DNA of 64,000 nt from CAZNLH01 sp964573995 (GTDB taxonomy: Bacteria > Gemmatimonadota > CAZMKB01 > CAZNLH01): positions 24,002 through 88,001 of the forward strand of contig CAZNLH010000007.1 of assembly GCA_964573995.1 (NCBI GenBank), read 5' to 3'. Below the pieces are notes generated by a model. It ran no database searches. It was not told the DNA's origin and saw only the letters and a program-made list of their open reading frames with translations. The translations under genes and the position numbers were made by a program. Below, one piece after another: positions 17,611 to 26,451 of the stretch. How positions within the stretch are numbered: position 1 is the first letter of the stretch; every line of letters starts with the position of its first letter.

Positions 17611-18468
17611 TTGATTCAACACGCTGATATCGATACCACCATGCTCGGCCACGCCGGAGAAGATCCCGGCGCAATTGTCACCGAGGCACTCCACCATGTG
17701 CAAGATTCCAATACCCTGGAACTGTTCGGTTACAACATCAACCTGCCTCACCTGAGCCTGATGGGCTTCGACATCTCGATCACCAAGCACGTGGTAATGA
17801 TGTGGATATCAGCCGCCCTGCTGATCGTCATCTTCTGCCTCTATTCAAGGAGAAAGGGTGCCTCCCCGAAGGGCCACTTCATCAACTTCTTTGAACTCTT
17901 CATCGTCTACATCAGGGACGAGATGGTCTACAAGATCATGGGGGAAGAAATCGGCAGGAGTTGGTTGCCGTTCTTCCTGACCCAGTTCTTCTTTATCCTG
18001 TTTTGCAACCTACTTGGCCTGGTCCCCTTCGCCGCCACACCGACAGGGAACCTGGCAGTGACCGGTTCACTGGCTGTAATCACCCTCTTTCTGATCCAGG
18101 TCGGGGGGATGATGGAACAGGGAGCGATTACCTACATCAGGAATATCGTCCCGCCCGGCGTGCCGCTATGGCTTTATCCAATAATGATACCCGTCGAGAT
18201 AATGGGGCACTTCACCAAGACGTTCGCCCTGACGATTCGACTCTTCGCGAACATGACCGCGGGCCATATCGTGATGCTGAGCCTCTTTAGCCTGATATTC
18301 ATATTCAAGGGCTTCGGGCCGATCGTGGCATATTCCATATCCGGACCCGTACTCTTCTTCGTACTGTTCATAAGTCTCTTGGAGATCTTCGTGGCCTTGA
18401 TCCAGGCATATATATTCACTTTTCTATCGATTCTCTTCATCGGCGCGGCACTGCAACCGGAACATTGA
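17611..18468 (+). CDS. atpB: F0F1 ATP synthase subunit a
   Basis: 285 residues, about six transmembrane helices. The essential Arg lies in LTIRLFANMTAGHIVML, and the C-terminal EIFVALIQAYIFTFLSILFI is the standard subunit a signature. It forms the proton half-channels next to the c-ring. The start is a TTG with GGAGGGAG upstream; the first 45 residues are an unusually long polar N-terminus (HADIDTTMLGHAGEDPG) before the first helix. Full length and intact. Confidence 0.96.
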   Translation: MIQHADIDTTMLGHAGEDPGAIVTEALHHVQDSNTLELFGYNINLPHLSLMGFDISITKHVVMMWISAALLIVIFCLYSRRKGASPKGHFINFFELFIVYIRDEMVYKIMGEEIGRSWLPFFLTQFFFILFCNLLGLVPFAATPTGNLAVTGSLAVITLFLIQVGGMMEQGAITYIRNIVPPGVPLWLYPIMIPVEIMGHFTKTFALTIRLFANMTAGHIVMLSLFSLIFIFKGFGPIVAYSISGPVLFFVLFISLLEIFVALIQAYIFTFLSILFIGAALQPEH

Positions 18469-18526
18469 AGAGCAAGCAGACGGCCCGCATGAGAGGCAGA
18501 ACCTTTATACGACAAGGAGGTAGTGA

Positions 18527-18748
18527 ATGGACCTGACATTCTTCGGCGCAGGCATGGGCGCGGCGTTCGCCGTGTTCGGGGCCGGATACGGCATCGGCAG
18601 GCTCTCGAGCAGCGCACTCGACGGTATCGCCCGCCAACCGGAGGCAGCCGGTGACCTCAGGGGGACAATGATCATCGCGGCGGCCCTCATCGAGGGGATC
18701 GCTTTCATGGCGCTCGTCATCTGTCTCCTGCTCGTTCTTCTCAAGTAG
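18527..18748 (+). CDS. atpE: F0F1 ATP synthase subunit c
   Basis: 73 residues forming a helical hairpin. Helix 1 has GAGYGIGRL, the loop is ARQPEA, and helix 2 carries the ion-binding Glu56 in ALIEGIAFMALVI. The Gly after the Glu and the absence of the helix-1 Gln and the ES/ET pattern of sodium rings point to proton coupling. A perfect AAGGAGG precedes the ATG, as expected for the most abundant subunit. A 58-base gap separates it from atpB. Confidence 0.96.
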   Translation: MDLTFFGAGMGAAFAVFGAGYGIGRLSSSALDGIARQPEAAGDLRGTMIIAAALIEGIAFMALVICLLLVLLK

Positions 18749-18808
18749 GAAACGGTTTCACGACGCGGGCGGTCAAGTAAATGCCCGCAACAGTTCTCGG
18801 AGGGATAA

Positions 18809-19315
18809 ATGTCTCAGGAATTCAACATCCTGAACGTCAATCCTGGCCTGATATTCTGGACAATCGTAACCTTTGTCCTCCTGTTGGTAATCTTGAAGAA
18901 GTTTGCCTGGGGGCCCATACTGGAGGCCCTGGAGAAGAGAGAGAAGTCCATCAGGGGATCTCTTGACGAGGCATCCCGGGCAAGGGAAGAGTCGCGGCAT
19001 CTGCTGGAGGAGTACAATCGGAAACTGCAGCAGGTCGGGGCGGAGGCAAAGAAGATACTCGACGAGGGCAGGAACATGGGAGAGAAGATGAAGCGGGATA
19101 TCCTGGCCAAGGCCAAGGAAGAGGCGGAAGAGATCATCCAAAGGGGTAAGCAGGAACTGCACCTGGAACGAGACAAGGCCATCAGCGAGATACGAAGGCA
19201 CGCCGTGGATCTCTCATTGTCGGCCGCTTCGCGAGTCGTCGAGAAGACACTTACCGAAGAAGATCACAAGCAGATCGTCCTCGAGGCGATCAATGATTTC
19301 GAAGAGATCAAATGA
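18809..19315 (+). CDS. atpF: F0F1 ATP synthase subunit b
   Basis: 168 residues: one N-terminal membrane helix (NPGLIFWTIVTFVLLLVILK) followed by a long charged coiled coil, the peripheral-stalk b subunit. The C-terminus SLSAASRVVEKTLTEEDHKQ is typical. Only one b-type gene is present, so the stalk is probably a homodimer. The ATG follows GGAGGG. Its stop overlaps the atpH start by four bases (ATGA). Confidence 0.95.
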   Translation: MSQEFNILNVNPGLIFWTIVTFVLLLVILKKFAWGPILEALEKREKSIRGSLDEASRAREESRHLLEEYNRKLQQVGAEAKKILDEGRNMGEKMKRDILAKAKEEAEEIIQRGKQELHLERDKAISEIRRHAVDLSLSAASRVVEKTLTEEDHKQIVLEAINDFEEIK

Positions 19316-19887
19316 TCGAAAGGACATTGATCAAGATTTACGCCAAGGCACTCTACCAACTGGCGGATGAGAAGGGTAGAGTGGACGAGGTATACGATGA
19401 ACTTCGGGATCTGTCAACCCTCTTCAAGGATTCGAAGGAGTTGTACGCCTTGCTGACCTCTCCCAAGGTGGACCGTAAAGAGAAGAAACGGATCATACGC
19501 GATACCCTGGGACCAGTTTGTTCCCGGCTTACCGTGTACTTCCTCTTGACACTCATCGACAAGAACCGGGAGGTTCTTATCCCGTTTATGTCGGAAGAAT
19601 TCAAGGAGATCCTCGATGATGTCCACAACCGGATCGACGTCGAAGTGACGAGCGCCATCCGCTTGGAGGACGATATGCTCCGGCGCATCAAGGATGCCCT
19701 TTCCCGAGTCCTGCAGAAAGAGATAGTGCTCCAGCCGAGGGTGGACCCCGACATACTGGGCGGGATCATCGTCAGGGTGGAGGACACGGTGCTCGACAGC
19801 AGCCTAAAGGGCCGGATGGAGAGGCTCAGGGAACGGATGCTCGGAGAAGATAGGAGGAGAGTTACTGCAAATGAAGATTCGGCCTGA
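19312..19887 (+). CDS. atpH: F0F1 ATP synthase subunit delta
   Basis: 191 residues. OSCP/delta features: the N-terminal KIYAKALYQLADEKG, LLTSPKVDRKEKKRII in the middle, and the C-terminal VDPDILGGIIVRVEDTVLDSS. It joins the peripheral stalk to the top of F1. It is coupled to atpF (ATGA) and overlaps atpA by 17 bases, so translation of b, delta and alpha is linked. Confidence 0.95.
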   Translation: MIERTLIKIYAKALYQLADEKGRVDEVYDELRDLSTLFKDSKELYALLTSPKVDRKEKKRIIRDTLGPVCSRLTVYFLLTLIDKNREVLIPFMSEEFKEILDDVHNRIDVEVTSAIRLEDDMLRRIKDALSRVLQKEIVLQPRVDPDILGGIIVRVEDTVLDSSLKGRMERLRERMLGEDRRRVTANEDSA

Positions 19888-21409
19888 AGAAATCACTTCA
19901 GTCATCCGGAGAGAGATCGAGTCGTACGAGAAGGAACTCGACGTCGAGCAGGTCGGCACGATCCTGGAGGTCGGCGACGGCATCGCACGTATCTATGGCC
20001 TCAACCACACCATGGCAGGCGAGATGCTCGAATTCCCCCACAACGTATACGGCCTCGCCCTCAACCTGGAAGAGGATACAATAGGAGCGGTCATCCTCGG
20101 GGATTACCTGGAACTCAAGGAGGGCGATACAGTCAAGCGGACTGGCCGCGTTCTCGAGGCCGAAGTGGGAAAGGGCCTCCTGGGCCGCATCGTCGACCCC
20201 ATGGGGAATCCCCTCGACGGCAAGGGGCCCATTAAGACCGAGTCCTTCCGGAAGATCGACGTCCGGGCACCTGGCGTCGTGGAACGCCAGCCGGTGAAAG
20301 AGCCGTTGCAGACCGGGCTGAAGGCCATCGACTCGATGATACCCATCGGACGCGGCCAGAGGGAACTCATCATCGGTGACCGGGGAACGGGAAAGACAGC
20401 CATCGCCATAGACACAATCATCAACCAGAAGGGCGAGGACGTAATCTGCGTCTACGTGGCGATCGGCCAGAAGGCATCTACTGTGGCCCGGGTCATGGAG
20501 GGGCTCAAGGAGCATGGAGCGATGGACTACACCATAATAGTTTCGGCGACTTCGGACAAGCCCGCCCCGCTCCAGTACATCGCCCCTTACGCGGGCTGCG
20601 CCATGGCGGAACACTTCATGTACGAACATAACATGGCTACCTTGTGTGTATATGACGACTTATCGAAGCACGCCCAGGCATACCGGCAACTGTCTCTCCT
20701 GCTGAGGAGACCACCCGGCCGTGAGGCATACCCCGGTGATATTTTCTATCTGCACTCCAGGCTGCTCGAAAGGGCCTCCAAGTTGTCCGAAGAGCGTGGA
20801 GGCGGGTCCCTGACGGCACTGCCGATCATCGAGACACAGGCCGGGGACGTATCCGCATATATCCCCACCAACGTGATCTCCATTACCGACGGGCAGATCT
20901 ACCTGGTTTCCGACCTGTTCTACGCCGGGGTCAGGCCGGCGATCGACGTCGGGATCTCGGTCTCCCGGGTCGGCGGCAACGCCCAGAATCGTGCAATGAA
21001 AAAGGTCGCAGGGCGGCTGCGCCTCGACCTGGCACAGTACCGGGAACTCGAGGCATTCGCCCAGTTCGGCACCGAACTCGACAGGGCGAGCCAGCAACAG
21101 TTGGCCCGCGGCGAGCGGATGGTGGAGATACTGAAACAGGGACAGTACCAGCCAATGCCCGTAGAGGACCAGATACTGGTAATCTATGCAGGTACGAGGG
21201 GGTTCCTTGATGATTACCCGGTCGAGAAAATCAAGTCTTTCGAGGAAGAATTCCTCCGGTACATGAGGCAAGAACACGGCGGACTGGTTGAAGAACTGGC
21301 CGAGAAGAAGGATATCTCCGATGAGATGGAGGTGGAGTTGAACAAGGCCGTTGAGGTGTTCAGGGACAAAAAGATGAAGGCCATGTCACCAGCGGCAGTG
21401 GGAGGTTGA
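19871..21409 (+). CDS. atpA: F0F1 ATP synthase subunit alpha
   Basis: 512 residues, full length. P-loop GDRGTGKTAIAIDTI, catalytic-interface arginine region GISVSRVGGNAQ, and the N-terminal beta-barrel start EEITSVIRREIESYEKELD. It forms the non-catalytic nucleotide sites of F1. The start lies within the last codons of atpH; the family's usual start agrees with this ATG. Confidence 0.97.
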   Translation: MKIRPEEITSVIRREIESYEKELDVEQVGTILEVGDGIARIYGLNHTMAGEMLEFPHNVYGLALNLEEDTIGAVILGDYLELKEGDTVKRTGRVLEAEVGKGLLGRIVDPMGNPLDGKGPIKTESFRKIDVRAPGVVERQPVKEPLQTGLKAIDSMIPIGRGQRELIIGDRGTGKTAIAIDTIINQKGEDVICVYVAIGQKASTVARVMEGLKEHGAMDYTIIVSATSDKPAPLQYIAPYAGCAMAEHFMYEHNMATLCVYDDLSKHAQAYRQLSLLLRRPPGREAYPGDIFYLHSRLLERASKLSEERGGGSLTALPIIETQAGDVSAYIPTNVISITDGQIYLVSDLFYAGVRPAIDVGISVSRVGGNAQNRAMKKVAGRLRLDLAQYRELEAFAQFGTELDRASQQQLARGERMVEILKQGQYQPMPVEDQILVIYAGTRGFLDDYPVEKIKSFEEEFLRYMRQEHGGLVEELAEKKDISDEMEVELNKAVEVFRDKKMKAMSPAAVGG

Positions 21410-21424
21410 GGAGAAGAAGAGGAA

Positions 21425-22294
21425 ATGGCCAAGACAAGGGAGATCAAGCGCAGGATCCGGAGCATCAAGAGCACCCAGCAGATCACCAAGACCATGGAGA
21501 TGGTCTCTGCGTCCAAACTCAAAAAGGCGCAGAACCGCCTCCTTGAGGCACGTCCATACCATCGAGCCCTCAAGACTATAAACCAGGAACTCGCCCGAGC
21601 CCTTGGTGGCAGGATCGACCACCCCCTGATGAAGACGTATGCCAAGAGGGAATCGGTGATCCTCCTGTTGATAACATCCAACCGTGGACTCTGCGGTGCC
21701 TTCAACAACAACCTGATTCGGCTGGCACGCGCAACCATCGACTCTCACGCAGCATCCGGGCTCGAAACGAGACTCTTCATATCCGGGAAAAAGGGCGCGT
21801 CCTTCTTCCGACACATCAATTATCCCGTCGAGTCCGTCCTGAGCGAGATACCGGACCTCCCCACTTCAGACGACCTCTCTCCCCTGACCGAACAACTAAT
21901 CGATGAATTCACCGCAGGGAGGGCACAGGAGGTCCGGGTAGTTTACAGTTCCTTTCAATCGGTAGTATCCCAGAGGCCCGTCCTGGAGACCATCCTGCCG
22001 ATCCCAAGAGCCGAGACCGGGAGGGGTGTCGACGGGGAAAAATACATCATAGAACCATCCCCTAAAGCGATTCTGGAGTCACTTCTCCCCGCATACGTGA
22101 GGGACATGGTATATCAAGCGTTTTTGGAGACACATACCAGCGAGCACGGCGCACGCAGGACAGCGATGAAGGCCGCCTCGGAAAATGCGGACGAGATGGT
22201 AAAGACACTCACCAGGTCCTATAACCGGGCCCGCCAGGCGCAGATCACACAGGAACTGGCGGAGATCGTGGGAGGTGCGGACGCCCTCGAGTAA
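21425..22294 (+). CDS. atpG: F0F1 ATP synthase subunit gamma
   Basis: 289 residues. The N-terminal coiled coil TREIKRRIRSIKSTQQITKT and C-terminal ENADEMVKTLTRSYNRARQA with ITQELAEIVGGADAL are the paired helices of the rotor shaft. Start ATG 15 bases after atpA with GAGGAGAAGAAGAGG before it. The central Rossmann-like part (ITSNRGLCGAFNNNLIR) is complete. Confidence 0.97.
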   Translation: MAKTREIKRRIRSIKSTQQITKTMEMVSASKLKKAQNRLLEARPYHRALKTINQELARALGGRIDHPLMKTYAKRESVILLLITSNRGLCGAFNNNLIRLARATIDSHAASGLETRLFISGKKGASFFRHINYPVESVLSEIPDLPTSDDLSPLTEQLIDEFTAGRAQEVRVVYSSFQSVVSQRPVLETILPIPRAETGRGVDGEKYIIEPSPKAILESLLPAYVRDMVYQAFLETHTSEHGARRTAMKAASENADEMVKTLTRSYNRARQAQITQELAEIVGGADALE

Positions 22295-22374
22295 CGCGGG
22301 GCGATATATGGAACCTTTTCATGATATCCACTGTTAGAGAAGGATGAGGATCGGCCAAAGAAGTGAGGGAGTCT

Positions 22375-23862
22375 ATGAATAAGGAGAACAGGGTGGAAGT
22401 GAGCGATAAGACGGAGGACGTAAAAGGGTATGGGGGGGCTTCCGGCGAGGAATCGGTCAACATCGGCCGGGTTACCCAGGTGATCGGCCCCGTCATCGAC
22501 GTGGAGTTCGAACCGGAAAAAATCCCCGAGATCTACCATGCACTCGTAATCGACGAGGAGGTCGAGGGACAGCGGATAAGACTGACGGCGGAGGTCCAGC
22601 AGCACCTGGGCCGCAACCAGGTCAAGGCCGTCGCCCTCTCTTCCACGGACGGCGTACAGCGCGGAATGAAGGTCATCGACACAGGCGCTCCGATCACCGT
22701 GCCCGTGGGGGAGGCCTGCCTCGGTAGGATATTCAACCTCCTCGGAGAGACGATCGACCATGGGGCGCCGGTAAATTCCTCCCAGAGGTACCCCATTCAC
22801 CGTGAATCCCCATCATTCACCAGCCTGGACACGAAGACCGAGATCTTCGAGACCGGAATAAAGGTCATCGACCTCCTGGAGCCGTACGTAAAGGGTGGAA
22901 AGACGGGACTGTTCGGCGGTGCCGGTGTGGGCAAGACGGTCATCATAATGGAACTGATTCATAATATCGCCACCGCCCATGGCGGGACCTCGGTCTTCAG
23001 CGGAGTCGGAGAGCGGACCCGCGAGGGAAACGATCTCTGGCTCGAGATGAAGCGTTCCGGAGTCCTTAAAAAGACTGTCCTCGTGTTCGGCCAGATGAAC
23101 GAACCGCCCGGAGCCAGGCTACGGGTGGGTCTGACCGGCCTGACGATGGCCGAGTACTTCCGGGACAAGGGACAGGATGTCCTCCTCTTCATCGACAATA
23201 TCTTCAGGTTCGTACAGGCGGGCTCCGAGGTGTCCGCCCTGCTGGGCCGCATGCCTTCCGCGGTTGGATACCAACCCACTCTCGGCACGGAGATGGGAGA
23301 ACTACAGGAGCGCATTACGTCGACAAAGCGTGGATCGATCACATCCGTTCAGGCGATCTACGTCCCGGCCGACGACCTTACGGACCCAGCGCCTGCGACC
23401 ACTTTCGCACACCTCGACGCGACGACCGTGCTGTCGAGGCAGATCGCTGAACTGGGGATTTACCCCGCCGTCGACCCGCTCGACTCGACCTCGAGGATCA
23501 TGGACCCAAGGTTCATTGGAGATGAACACTACCGGGTCGCCCGGGAGGTCCAGAAAATCCTGCAGAGGTACAAGGACCTCCAGGATATCATTGCAATCCT
23601 CGGAATGGACGAATTGTCCGAAGAGGACAAGGAGATCGTACAGAGGGCGCGGAAGATCCAGCGTTTCCTCTCCCAGCCGTTCTTCGTGGCCCAGGAGTTC
23701 ACGGGGAGGGAGGGCAGGTATGTCCCTCTCCAGGAGACGATACGTAGTTTCAGGGAGGTCATCGAGGGCAAGTGGGACCACCTCCCGGAGCAAGCCTTTT
23801 ACATGGCGGGAGGGATAGACGAGGTCGTGGAACAGGCCAGGTCCATGGAGGCCGCAGACTGA
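22375..23862 (+). CDS. atpD: F0F1 ATP synthase subunit beta with N-terminal extension
   Basis: About 495 residues; catalytic subunit of F1. P-loop GGAGVGKTVIIMELI, catalytic Glu region GERTREGNDLW and the DELSEEDK motif are present. Before the usual start (NIGRVTQVIGPVIDVEF) there are about 30 extra polar residues. I prefer the ATG at 22375 because GAGG lies six bases before it; an in-frame GTG at 22363 would add four residues. The 80-base spacer after atpG is longer than elsewhere in the operon. Confidence 0.96.
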   Translation: MNKENRVEVSDKTEDVKGYGGASGEESVNIGRVTQVIGPVIDVEFEPEKIPEIYHALVIDEEVEGQRIRLTAEVQQHLGRNQVKAVALSSTDGVQRGMKVIDTGAPITVPVGEACLGRIFNLLGETIDHGAPVNSSQRYPIHRESPSFTSLDTKTEIFETGIKVIDLLEPYVKGGKTGLFGGAGVGKTVIIMELIHNIATAHGGTSVFSGVGERTREGNDLWLEMKRSGVLKKTVLVFGQMNEPPGARLRVGLTGLTMAEYFRDKGQDVLLFIDNIFRFVQAGSEVSALLGRMPSAVGYQPTLGTEMGELQERITSTKRGSITSVQAIYVPADDLTDPAPATTFAHLDATTVLSRQIAELGIYPAVDPLDSTSRIMDPRFIGDEHYRVAREVQKILQRYKDLQDIIAILGMDELSEEDKEIVQRARKIQRFLSQPFFVAQEFTGREGRYVPLQETIRSFREVIEGKWDHLPEQAFYMAGGIDEVVEQARSMEAAD

Positions 23863-24267
23863 ATGCCTGAGATGTCGGCAACAATCCGCCTGACCATCCT
23901 GACCCCTGACAGGACGGTGTTCGACCGTGAGGCCGACTCTGTCGTCCTGACCGCCCACGACGGAGAAATGGGCTTTCTACCCCGCCACGCCCCGCTGATC
24001 ACCAACCTCGGCATAGGCGAGTTGAGGGCACACGCGGGCGGCGACACCCTTCGATTCGCCGTCCATGAAGGGTTCGCACGAATGGAAGACAACCTCCTCC
24101 TCGTCCTCGCAGACGCCGCGGAGTCACCAGAAGACATCGACGTGCAGAGGGCGCAGGAGGCCCTTGCGAGGGCAAGGGAAGGCAGGCGGGAGGGAGGCGG
24201 GCTTGAATACATGAAGGCAATGCAGCGAGCAAGGGCAAGGTTGAAGATCCTCCCTTCCATGAAGTAA
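23863..24267 (+). CDS. atpC: F0F1 ATP synthase subunit epsilon
   Basis: 134 residues. The N-terminal beta-sandwich is recognisable (LTILTPDRTVFDREADSVVL, GEMGFLPRHAPLITNLGIG), and a C-terminal helical part follows. It ends the rotor stalk and regulates ATPase activity. The ATG directly follows the atpD stop (TGAATG); a second ATG four codons later is possible. Last gene of the ATP synthase operon; no hairpin terminator is seen in the 53 bases that follow, so read-through into the phosphodiesterase genes is likely. Confidence 0.95.
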   Translation: MPEMSATIRLTILTPDRTVFDREADSVVLTAHDGEMGFLPRHAPLITNLGIGELRAHAGGDTLRFAVHEGFARMEDNLLLVLADAAESPEDIDVQRAQEALARAREGRREGGGLEYMKAMQRARARLKILPSMK

Positions 24268-24320
24268 CTTTATAAGCGGCGCAGAAATCCATCATCAACA
24301 GGAATCAGAGGTCGGATGTC

Positions 24321-26360
24321 ATGACTATCAAGAAACCATTGGTCAGCGGGGCGACCTTTTGGGCGCTCGCATCACTCTTCATCACTATATTTCCGCTCCC
24401 CGGCATCTCCCGGGCAATGGCCGCTCAAGCCGTCGACAGGTCGTCTATCGATCGCGTCATCATCCTCGGGTTCGACGGCGTCGATCCGCACCTCATGGAA
24501 AAATGGATGAGCGAGGGTTACCTACCAAACCTCAAGAAGTTGTCCGAGAATGGATATTATCATCCCCTCAGGACGGCCAATCCACCGCAGTCCCCGGTGG
24601 CCTGGTCGTCATTCGCCACCGGGACTTGGCCCGGTGACCATGGGATATTCGACTTCTTGAAGCGTAATCCCAAGACCTACCTCCCCGATGTCTCCTACCT
24701 CTCGACCAGCAAGCCCACGTTCAAGTACTTCAACCTCGTCCTGGACAACCCGGCAAGCGCCAAGAACGAACGGCGCGGTCCATCCTTCTGGAAGGTGGCA
24801 AGCGATCAGGGGAAGCGTGTCGTGGTGCTCAGCGTCCCGTACAGTTTCCCGCCCGTAGACCTCAACAATAACGGCAAGATGTTGTCCGGCCTCGGGGTGC
24901 CCGATCTCCGCGGCACCAACAGCACCTTCTTTTATTTCGCTACCGATATCACCGCGTCCGAGGCCTCGAGGGGCGCAGGGGGCGCAAAGTTCGTCCGCAT
25001 CGTCAAGAAGGGCAATTCCATAGAGACGGCGGTAGAGGGCCCGGTGGACCCCCTCGCAGAGACCTACAAGCGCCTTTCCCTTCCGCTCTCTTTCACCGTC
25101 GATGCCACGTCAAATACCATCGAGATCACGCTACAGGGACAGACGGAAAAGGTCAAGGCGGGATCGTGGAGCCCCTGGTTCGGGGTCTCGTACAAGATAA
25201 CGCCGTTTTACAAGGAGAAAGGTATCTGCCGTTTCTACGTAGAGCAGGTTACACCCGAGGTCCAGGTCTACCTCTCTCCCCTGAGTTACGACCCGGATGA
25301 TCCGTACATAGCCTTTACGTACCCCAAGTCGTTCGCATCCGAGTTGAAGGAGAAGGTCGGCTACTTCAAGACCGTGGGTTGGGTCCACGACACATCGGCA
25401 CTCAATGCAGAAAAAATCACCGAGGGTCAGTTCCTCGATGACATGCACCAGGTCATGGAGAAGAGGAAGGAGATGACGCTCCGGTGCCTGGAAGACGAGA
25501 AATTCGACCTCTTCATCTCCATCTTCACGGCAACCGACCGAGTCGCCCACATGTTCTGGCGCCTGACCGATCCCAAGCACCCGCGTTACGACAGGGCCCT
25601 TGCAGAGAAATATGGAAACGCGATCCGCGATGTCTACAGGTCCATGGACGAAATCGTGGGGGAGGTGATGGATCGCTCCCTTGATGGACACACCCTCCTG
25701 ATGGTAATGTCGGACCACGGCTTCCACAGTTACCGGATCGGCCTCGACGTCAATACATGGCTGGTCAGGAACGGATACATGACCCTCAAGGGGATGGTCG
25801 AGGGAAGACCCATTCCAGACAGGGTGTTCACCAACGGGGAATTTTTTCCCAACGTCGACTGGAGGAGGACAAGGGCATATTCCATCGGCACGGGCCAAAT
25901 ATACATCAACCTGAAGGGCAGGGAGGGCCAGGGGATAGTAAATCCCGGCAAGGAGTATCAAGACCTTGTAGACGAGATCCGGAGTAAATTGATCGAGACC
26001 ACTTATCCACCCACCGGGGAAAAGGTCTTCGTCAACATCTATAAGAAAGAAGGGGAATTCCTGGGAGAATCATCCGACCTGGCACCCGACTTGCAACTCG
26101 CCTTTCGGGATGGATACTGTACCTCCTGGGAGACACGCCTCGGGGGGATCCCAAGGGAATTGTTCCTCCCGAATACCAAGAAGTGGAGCGGGGAACACGC
26201 GGCATCCGATGTCTACCAGACGAGTGGGGTCTTTTTATCCAACATGAAGACGACCTCATCCGAGCCCCGGATAGTCGATATCTCTTCGACCGCCCTTGAT
26301 ATGCTCGGAACTCGTCCAACGAATAGGATGGTAGGTATAGACCTCTTCGGCACCAAGTGA
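24321..26360 (+). CDS. Exported alkaline-phosphatase-superfamily phosphodiesterase (nucleotide pyrophosphatase type)
   Basis: 679 residues with a signal peptide ending near AMAAQAVD. Metal and nucleophile motifs of type I phosphodiesterases are in place: IILGFDGVDPHLMEKW, the nucleophile region NPPQSPVAWSSFATG, and MVMSDHGFHSY for the second metal site. An insert of about 150 residues (around 200-340) separates the halves and is not shared with the next gene. It should hydrolyse or transfer a phosphodiester or phosphonate group outside the inner membrane; the substrate is unknown. It starts 53 bases after atpC. Confidence 0.85.
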   Translation: MTIKKPLVSGATFWALASLFITIFPLPGISRAMAAQAVDRSSIDRVIILGFDGVDPHLMEKWMSEGYLPNLKKLSENGYYHPLRTANPPQSPVAWSSFATGTWPGDHGIFDFLKRNPKTYLPDVSYLSTSKPTFKYFNLVLDNPASAKNERRGPSFWKVASDQGKRVVVLSVPYSFPPVDLNNNGKMLSGLGVPDLRGTNSTFFYFATDITASEASRGAGGAKFVRIVKKGNSIETAVEGPVDPLAETYKRLSLPLSFTVDATSNTIEITLQGQTEKVKAGSWSPWFGVSYKITPFYKEKGICRFYVEQVTPEVQVYLSPLSYDPDDPYIAFTYPKSFASELKEKVGYFKTVGWVHDTSALNAEKITEGQFLDDMHQVMEKRKEMTLRCLEDEKFDLFISIFTATDRVAHMFWRLTDPKHPRYDRALAEKYGNAIRDVYRSMDEIVGEVMDRSLDGHTLLMVMSDHGFHSYRIGLDVNTWLVRNGYMTLKGMVEGRPIPDRVFTNGEFFPNVDWRRTRAYSIGTGQIYINLKGREGQGIVNPGKEYQDLVDEIRSKLIETTYPPTGEKVFVNIYKKEGEFLGESSDLAPDLQLAFRDGYCTSWETRLGGIPRELFLPNTKKWSGEHAASDVYQTSGVFLSNMKTTSSEPRIVDISSTALDMLGTRPTNRMVGIDLFGTK

Positions 26361-26451
26361 ACATAATTGCTGCGGGTCGCTGGAACGAGACCTTATCGGG
26401 CCCAACCCGACAGCCACTCAACACTTCTCACTAAACCCGGAGAAGACGACC

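Noticed and set aside
18527..18748. Sodium-type ATP synthase c-ring
   Set aside because: The helix-1 Gln is absent and the Glu is followed by Gly rather than Ser/Thr, which fits proton coupling.
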